Source of the DNA: Opitutaceae bacterium
GTDB lineage: Bacteria > Verrucomicrobiota > Verrucomicrobiia > Opitutales > Opitutaceae
NCBI GenBank assembly: GCA_028281165.1
Contig: JANQKI010000289.1
Coordinates: 1-38,114, forward strand
Length of the DNA: 38,114 bases
Direction: 5' to 3'
Shown here: in pieces, positions 33,570-38,114 of the stretch
Layout: each line of letters starts with the position of its first letter
How positions within the stretch are numbered: position 1 is the first letter of the stretch
Program-made: the position numbers and the translations under genes
Notes under the pieces: model-generated
What the model saw: only the letters and a program-made list of their open reading frames with translations
Told to the model about the DNA's origin: nothing
Databases searched by the model: none

Positions 33570-34640
33570 ATGCGCGTCGCCTTCATCCAAGATCATCTCC
33601 GCTCTGGCGGAACCGAAAACCAAACGATCCACATCGCAGACGGCCTGGCCCAAAGCGGCTACGAAACGCACGTCGTCGTTTTTCGCAAAGGAGGCGCTCT
33701 CGACAAGCTAGCCCAATCTAAATCGTTCACTCTCACCTTTCTCAATCAAGGTTTGCTCAAAACGGACTGGTTCGCTCCTGGCCTGAAAAAGCAAATCGAT
33801 TCGATAGCTCCGGATGTAGTGATAGCGATGGGACGGATGGGAAATTGTCATGCCGGACTTCTTTGCAGATCGGAGCGGCGCTACACCATTATCGCGACTT
33901 TCCGAACCGGTCGAGCCATTCCCTACCTCAACCGAAAAGCGCTGGCCGAAGCGAACTTTCTGGTCGCTAACAGCTACGAGGCGTTGAGACGACTGGAAAG
34001 AACCTACGACATAAAACGGGAGGAATCGACCGTCATCTACAATGGCTGTATACGCGATTTCAATACATCGGTTCCCTCATTTCGCAATGAAGCCAGCGTT
34101 GAAGCCCCTATCCGCTTAGCTAGTATCAGCATGTTTCGCCCGCAGAAGATGCAGATTCGGCTCCTGCATATCTGCAGCAAGCTAAAGACTTCGACGCCTT
34201 GGCAACTGGTCTTGGCCGGCGACGGACCCGAGCTTCAACGCTGCAAAGATGAAGCGGAAAAGCTCAACATCGCGGATCGCGTTGAATTCACAGGCCTACT
34301 CAAAGATCCTAAGGCTCTGTATTACGAAAGCGACATCGCTGTGCACGCCTCCCGAGCCGAGTCGTTGCCCAATTTCTTGGTGGAAGCCCAAATGGCTGGG
34401 CTTCCCGTCATTGCTTACGACGTCGGCGGCGTGGGCGAATGTTTTGTCGATGGTGAAAGCGGCTTTCTCATTGATCACGAGGACGAAGCCCGTTTCGTCG
34501 AGCGACTGGAATATCTTATCGATTCCAAAGCGGTCCGACTGCAAATGTCCGAGGCAGCACGCGAATATGCCGAACAACACTTCACGCCTCAAGCCCAGCT
34601 AAAAGCCTACATCAATTTGCTTCGAAAACTGAAAACCTGA
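33570..34640 (+). CDS. GT4-type glycosyltransferase
   Basis: It is 356 residues with two Rossmann-type lobes. The N-terminal lobe starts MRVAFIQDHLRSGGTENQTI and has the GG loop of retaining GT4 enzymes. The C-terminal lobe has the donor-site region LVLAGDGPELQRCKDEAEKL, then RVEFTGLLKDPKALYYESDI and the ExxxxxxxE element in HASRAESLPNFLVEAQMAGL, followed by PVIAYDVGGVGECFVDGESG. It should transfer a sugar from a nucleotide donor to a cell-surface glycan or lipid. It is divergent from the holin-like gene and stands alone. Confidence 0.92.
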   Translation: MRVAFIQDHLRSGGTENQTIHIADGLAQSGYETHVVVFRKGGALDKLAQSKSFTLTFLNQGLLKTDWFAPGLKKQIDSIAPDVVIAMGRMGNCHAGLLCRSERRYTIIATFRTGRAIPYLNRKALAEANFLVANSYEALRRLERTYDIKREESTVIYNGCIRDFNTSVPSFRNEASVEAPIRLASISMFRPQKMQIRLLHICSKLKTSTPWQLVLAGDGPELQRCKDEAEKLNIADRVEFTGLLKDPKALYYESDIAVHASRAESLPNFLVEAQMAGLPVIAYDVGGVGECFVDGESGFLIDHEDEARFVERLEYLIDSKAVRLQMSEAAREYAEQHFTPQAQLKAYINLLRKLKT

Positions 34641-34727
34641 TTCAATTCTAGCCCACTCATTTCAAAAGATTGTCATCGAAAGAGAAAGTAGGATCCCCGT
34701 TCATTTCCCTTAAATTTTAACAAAATA

Positions 34728-34754
34728 ATCTGTGACCATCTGCGTGATCTGTGG
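34728..34754. repeat. Triple ATCTGYG motif upstream of uvrA
   Basis: ATCTGTG at 34728, ATCTGCG at 34738 and ATCTGTG at 34747 are spaced by nine to ten bases, ending about 20 bases before the uvrA start. The near-helical spacing could suit a repeated protein-binding site. A similar phrase occurs as an intergenic repeat in other bacteria by recollection, unverified here. Confidence 0.45.
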
Positions 34755-34773
34755 AAGAAAATGGTACGCATAA

Positions 34774-37700
34774 ATGTCCGAAACTCTTTCCCAACCCAAA
34801 GCCATACGACTTAAAGGCGTCCGCCAAAACAACCTCAAGAACATCGACGTCGATATTCCACTCGGGAAATACGTTGCGGTTACAGGGCTGAGCGGTGCCG
34901 GAAAATCCTCTCTCGTCTTTGAAACGCTACACGCTGAAGGGCAGCGGCGCTACGTCGAAACCTTTAGCGCCTATACGCGACAATTTCTCGATCTGCTGGA
35001 AAAGCCGGATCTAGACGAAGCAGAAAATGTACGACCGTCCATTGCCATCGAGCAGCGAAACACCATTCGCAGCTCGCGTTCAACGGTAGGCACTATGACC
35101 GAGCTGACCGACTTCTTCAAAGTCTGGTTCAGTCACGTCGCCACTCTCTATGATCCCGTCACCAACGAACCGATACATGACGACAATGCTCAATCAATCT
35201 GGCTAAAGTCTTCAAAAAAATGGGCAGGAAAAACCATCATAGTGGCTTTCGCTATCGCTCGACCCGAAAAACTGAGCTGGAAGGAAATCCTAGAAAACGT
35301 GAAAGCCCAAGGCTACTCACGCTACTTCGACCACAAGGGCCGGCTTCAGCGTGTTGAGGACGCTGCCGCCATTGGTAAGCTCCCAAAGAAGAAGGATGTC
35401 AGCATTCATGTCATACAAGATCGGATACGTATAAACGCCAAGAACCGCTCTCGTTTCCTCGAAGCGGCCGAAACTGCATTGGAGTTCGGTCAAGGCCAGA
35501 TGGAGATCTTCGACGAGGATGCAGGACCGCTGGAGAAATTCTCCAAGGGCTTGCATTCGCCAGCAACAGGACAGACCTTCCGCGAACCGATTCCTGCCCT
35601 TTTCTCTTTTAATTCTCCCATTGGAGCTTGCCCTAAGTGTCGCGGATTTGGGCGTGTGATTGAAATCGACTACCGTCTGGCCATTCCGGATACGAATCTT
35701 TCTATCGATGAAGGCCTGATCCGACCTTTCGAAGGACAAGTCTATGGCGAATCCAAAAAGGACCTCAAGCGAGCCTGCAAGCGATTAAAGATCCCGACTA
35801 ACGTTCCTTTCCGTGAATTGAGCGAGAAACATCGAGACATTGTCACGTTTGGAGAGAAGGCTTACCATGAAAAACCGGCTGACGAGGATTGGGACGGCGT
35901 TATCTGGTACGGGGTTAAAGGATTTTTCGATTGGCTCGAGAAGAACACCTATAAGATGCACGTGCGTATCTTCCTGTCGCGCTATCGCGCCTACGTAACC
36001 TGTCCCGATTGCGGCGGGACGCGACTGCAATCCGAGGCCCTTTGCTGGAAATGGAAAGGCAATCGTCTTCCCGATCTTTATTCGCTTCCCGTAAAAGATC
36101 TATTGCGTCTTGTTGAATCGAATACAACGAAGACCAAAGAATCAACCAACGGCTCATCCACTCTGTCCAGTCGTCAATCGCAGATCGCCATCGATGCCAT
36201 TCTCTCTCGGCTTCGCTATCTGAATCACGTAGGACTCGGCTATCTCACCCTCAATCGACCTGGGAGAACCTTAAGTGGCGGGGAGATTGAAAGGGTCAAC
36301 CTCACCTCATGCCTGGGAGCCTCGCTGGTCGACACGCTTTTCGTCCTAGATGAACCATCGGTCGGTCTACACGCCCGCGATATCGATCGCCTGGTCAACA
36401 TCATTCGCACCCTAACTGATAACGGAAACACGGTAGTAGTAGTCGAGCATGACGATGCCATGATCAAAGCGGCAGACGAAGTCCTAGAGATTGGCCCGGA
36501 ACCGGGAGCCAAAGGCGGTAGGATCGTCTTTCAAGGATCGATTCCCGATTTGATGCGTCACCAGAAAAGTATTACAGGACGCTACTTTTCAGGAGAGCTT
36601 TCCATCGCCATTCCGAAAAAAACACGACCCATAAAGCTGACCAGCAGGTCTCAAGGACAGCCGAAACTCAAGATCCGCAATGCGAGCCAGCATAATATCG
36701 CGAAACTGAATTTGGATATCCCACTACAGCGTTTCGTCTGTCTGAGTGGCGTGTCCGGCTCTGGCAAAAGCACGCTCCTTAACAATGTTATTTACCAAAA
36801 TCTTCTCTATCAGCAGGGCAAGCTGGTGGAGGATCCGGCCTCCATCAAAAGCCTGACATCCAACTTGGAATTCTCCGAGATCGTCATGGTCGATCAATCG
36901 CCCGCTAGTCGCACGCCGCGTTCCAATCCAGCGGTATTCGTTGAAGCCTGGGACGAAATCCGAAAGATTTTTGGGAAATTGCCAGAGTCCGAAGAGCAGG
37001 GCTACACCGCTTCCAGCTTCTCCTTCAACGCCGGGGATGGCCGCTGCGAACCGTGCAAAGGCTTAGGCTACGAGAAGGTGGAGATGCAGTTCTTGAGCGA
37101 TGTCTATGTGCCCTGCCCTCACTGCAACGGCAAACGCTTCAAGGCAGAACTTAACGAGATCCGATTCCAGAATCACTCCATTTCTCAGGTCCTCGATTTG
37201 ACTGTTGAGCAAGCCCTTCGCATTTTTCAAGAGTATCCGAAAATTTACGACAAGCTTTCTTCGCTAGAGGAAGTCGGTCTTGGCTACTTGAAAATGGGCC
37301 AGCCCTTGAACACCCTTTCGGGTGGAGAGTCACAACGCCTCAAGCTGGTAAAGTACCTTTCGGATACGAGTCGTAAAAAGAAAATCGTTTCGAATTCCGA
37401 GAATCCGCCTTCTTCCCTCATCTTGTTGGATGAGCCCACAACGGGCTTACACAAGCATGACATCAAACGGCTTCTCGCCGTCTTGCAGACCATTGTGGAT
37501 AAGGGCCATAGTCTGATCGTCATCGAGCATAACATGGACGTGCTCAAGACGGCTGACTGGATCATTGAGCTGGGTCCGGAGGCAGGAACCGATGGCGGTA
37601 AGCTAGTCTTTCAAGGCACGCCTCAGGAGTGCGCGGAAAAAGCGGATACGGAAACCGGACGCTATCTAGAAAAAGAGTATATCGGAGAAACGGAAAAGAA

Positions 37701-38114
37701 CCTCTTGGCAGCGGAATCCCCAGGCAACTATTCGCCCTTCTCTGCCACGCCGTATCGAGAAGAAGGCGGGAGCACTCCCGGCTACGACCCTAACCAAAGC
37801 CAAGCCTTGATTGTAACGGGAGCTCGTGAGCACAACTTAAAAAATATCACCGTATCCATTCCCCACTACGAATTTTCTGTAGTGACCGGTGTTTCGGGTT
37901 CAGGAAAATCGACCCTAGCTTTCGATATCGTTTTTGGTGAGGGGCAGCGTCGTTTCATGGAATCGATGTCGCCCTACGCTCGCCAATTCGTTGAACAGCT
38001 TCCCCGTCCCGATCTCGATCAGCTTTCCGGCATCCAGCCGACAGTTGCCATCGAGCAACGTGTCACACGAGGCAGCCGAAAATCAACGGTGGCCACCATC
38101 ACCGAAGTGGCCCA
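34774..38114 (+). CDS. uvrA: UvrA excinuclease subunit, two UvrA units fused (3' truncated)
   Basis: The frame is open from the ATG at 34774 to the window's end; 1113 residues are visible. Unit one (to about residue 1000) is a whole UvrA: P-loop GLSGAGKSS near residue 40, zinc sites CPKCRGFG and CPDCGGTRL, an altered signature TLSGGEIERVNLTS, Walker B FVLDEPSVGLH, a second P-loop GVSGSGKST, the zinc module GRCEPCKGLGY with CPHCNGKRF, signature TLSGGESQRLKL and Walker B LLDEPTTGLH. From about residue 1010 a second UvrA begins: TGAREHNLKNITVSIP, P-loop GVSGSGKST, and PYARQFVEQLPRPDLDQLSG. UvrA binds damaged DNA with UvrB in nucleotide excision repair. Double-length UvrA is known from Chlamydiae, which fits a PVC-group genome. 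Only the first P-loop and region of unit two are in the window. Confidence 0.93.
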   Translation, partial: MSETLSQPKAIRLKGVRQNNLKNIDVDIPLGKYVAVTGLSGAGKSSLVFETLHAEGQRRYVETFSAYTRQFLDLLEKPDLDEAENVRPSIAIEQRNTIRSSRSTVGTMTELTDFFKVWFSHVATLYDPVTNEPIHDDNAQSIWLKSSKKWAGKTIIVAFAIARPEKLSWKEILENVKAQGYSRYFDHKGRLQRVEDAAAIGKLPKKKDVSIHVIQDRIRINAKNRSRFLEAAETALEFGQGQMEIFDEDAGPLEKFSKGLHSPATGQTFREPIPALFSFNSPIGACPKCRGFGRVIEIDYRLAIPDTNLSIDEGLIRPFEGQVYGESKKDLKRACKRLKIPTNVPFRELSEKHRDIVTFGEKAYHEKPADEDWDGVIWYGVKGFFDWLEKNTYKMHVRIFLSRYRAYVTCPDCGGTRLQSEALCWKWKGNRLPDLYSLPVKDLLRLVESNTTKTKESTNGSSTLSSRQSQIAIDAILSRLRYLNHVGLGYLTLNRPGRTLSGGEIERVNLTSCLGASLVDTLFVLDEPSVGLHARDIDRLVNIIRTLTDNGNTVVVVEHDDAMIKAADEVLEIGPEPGAKGGRIVFQGSIPDLMRHQKSITGRYFSGELSIAIPKKTRPIKLTSRSQGQPKLKIRNASQHNIAKLNLDIPLQRFVCLSGVSGSGKSTLLNNVIYQNLLYQQGKLVEDPASIKSLTSNLEFSEIVMVDQSPASRTPRSNPAVFVEAWDEIRKIFGKLPESEEQGYTASSFSFNAGDGRCEPCKGLGYEKVEMQFLSDVYVPCPHCNGKRFKAELNEIRFQNHSISQVLDLTVEQALRIFQEYPKIYDKLSSLEEVGLGYLKMGQPLNTLSGGESQRLKLVKYLSDTSRKKKIVSNSENPPSSLILLDEPTTGLHKHDIKRLLAVLQTIVDKGHSLIVIEHNMDVLKTADWIIELGPEAGTDGGKLVFQGTPQECAEKADTETGRYLEKEYIGETEKNLLAAESPGNYSPFSATPYREEGGSTPGYDPNQSQALIVTGAREHNLKNITVSIPHYEFSVVTGVSGSGKSTLAFDIVFGEGQRRFMESMSPYARQFVEQLPRPDLDQLSGIQPTVAIEQRVTRGSRKSTVATITEVA

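Noticed and set aside
36240-36512. Minus-strand ORF inside uvrA
   Set aside because: It is antisense to highly conserved UvrA motifs and has no support of its own. The same holds for other antisense frames in uvrA.

Overview
The window looks like a chromosomal segment from a Verrucomicrobiota bacterium, most likely a marine member of the Opitutae (Puniceicoccales or Pelagicoccus-like). The pointers are a secreted Ig-domain protein carrying the tail repeats common in that group, a secreted sulfatase and sugar-acid cluster, a UvrA made of two fused UvrA units (double-length UvrA is also known from the related Chlamydiae), a TGS-less threonyl-tRNA synthetase and interspersed REP-like palindromes. 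The assignment rests on protein recognition, not on a marker-gene search.

Layout. 1-3056: the end of one large secreted protein and a complete paralogue, both ending in the same pair of about 140-residue repeats. 3108-3803: a decayed alkaline phosphatase gene (frameshift plus internal deletion). 3968-8787: four exported proteins on the + strand (bicupin, Tat-exported enolase-superfamily enzyme, RraA-like protein, sulfatase) that look like a catabolic cluster for a sulfated, acidic sugar. 9012-10990: an HDOD protein overlapped by a REC-histidine kinase. 11078-14191: pyrD, a protein with a very acidic tail, and hemB. 14223-17692: a cysS-thrS operon with a putative attenuator in front. 17694-18934: PIN/TRAM membrane protein and a 40-residue membrane peptide. 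19040-22551: tyrA-aroA-cmk-plsC, tightly packed. 22567-26534: SNF2-type ATPase, then DUF502 and RecO-like genes. 26574-28302: REC-Hpt protein and NarL-type response regulator. 28694-32828: DUF4870 protein, an adenylate-kinase-like protein with a large C-terminal extension, an ACT-domain protein, tRNA-Arg(CCG), a palindrome-rich spacer and lpdA. 33013 to the end: holin-like membrane protein, GT4 glycosyltransferase, and the first part of the fused uvrA, which runs off the window.

The most interesting signal is at 14223-14368. A 30-codon ORF contains 9 Thr and 5 Cys codons, ten of them in its last 12 codons. Its stop codon runs directly into the 5' arm of a + strand intrinsic terminator, and the genes behind it are cysteinyl- and then threonyl-tRNA synthetase. 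The gene upstream (hemB) is divergent, so this terminator has nothing to end except a leader transcript. I read it as a ribosome-sensed, dual-amino-acid attenuator for the cysS-thrS operon. The leader composition, terminator and gene order are seen directly; the mechanism is inferred.
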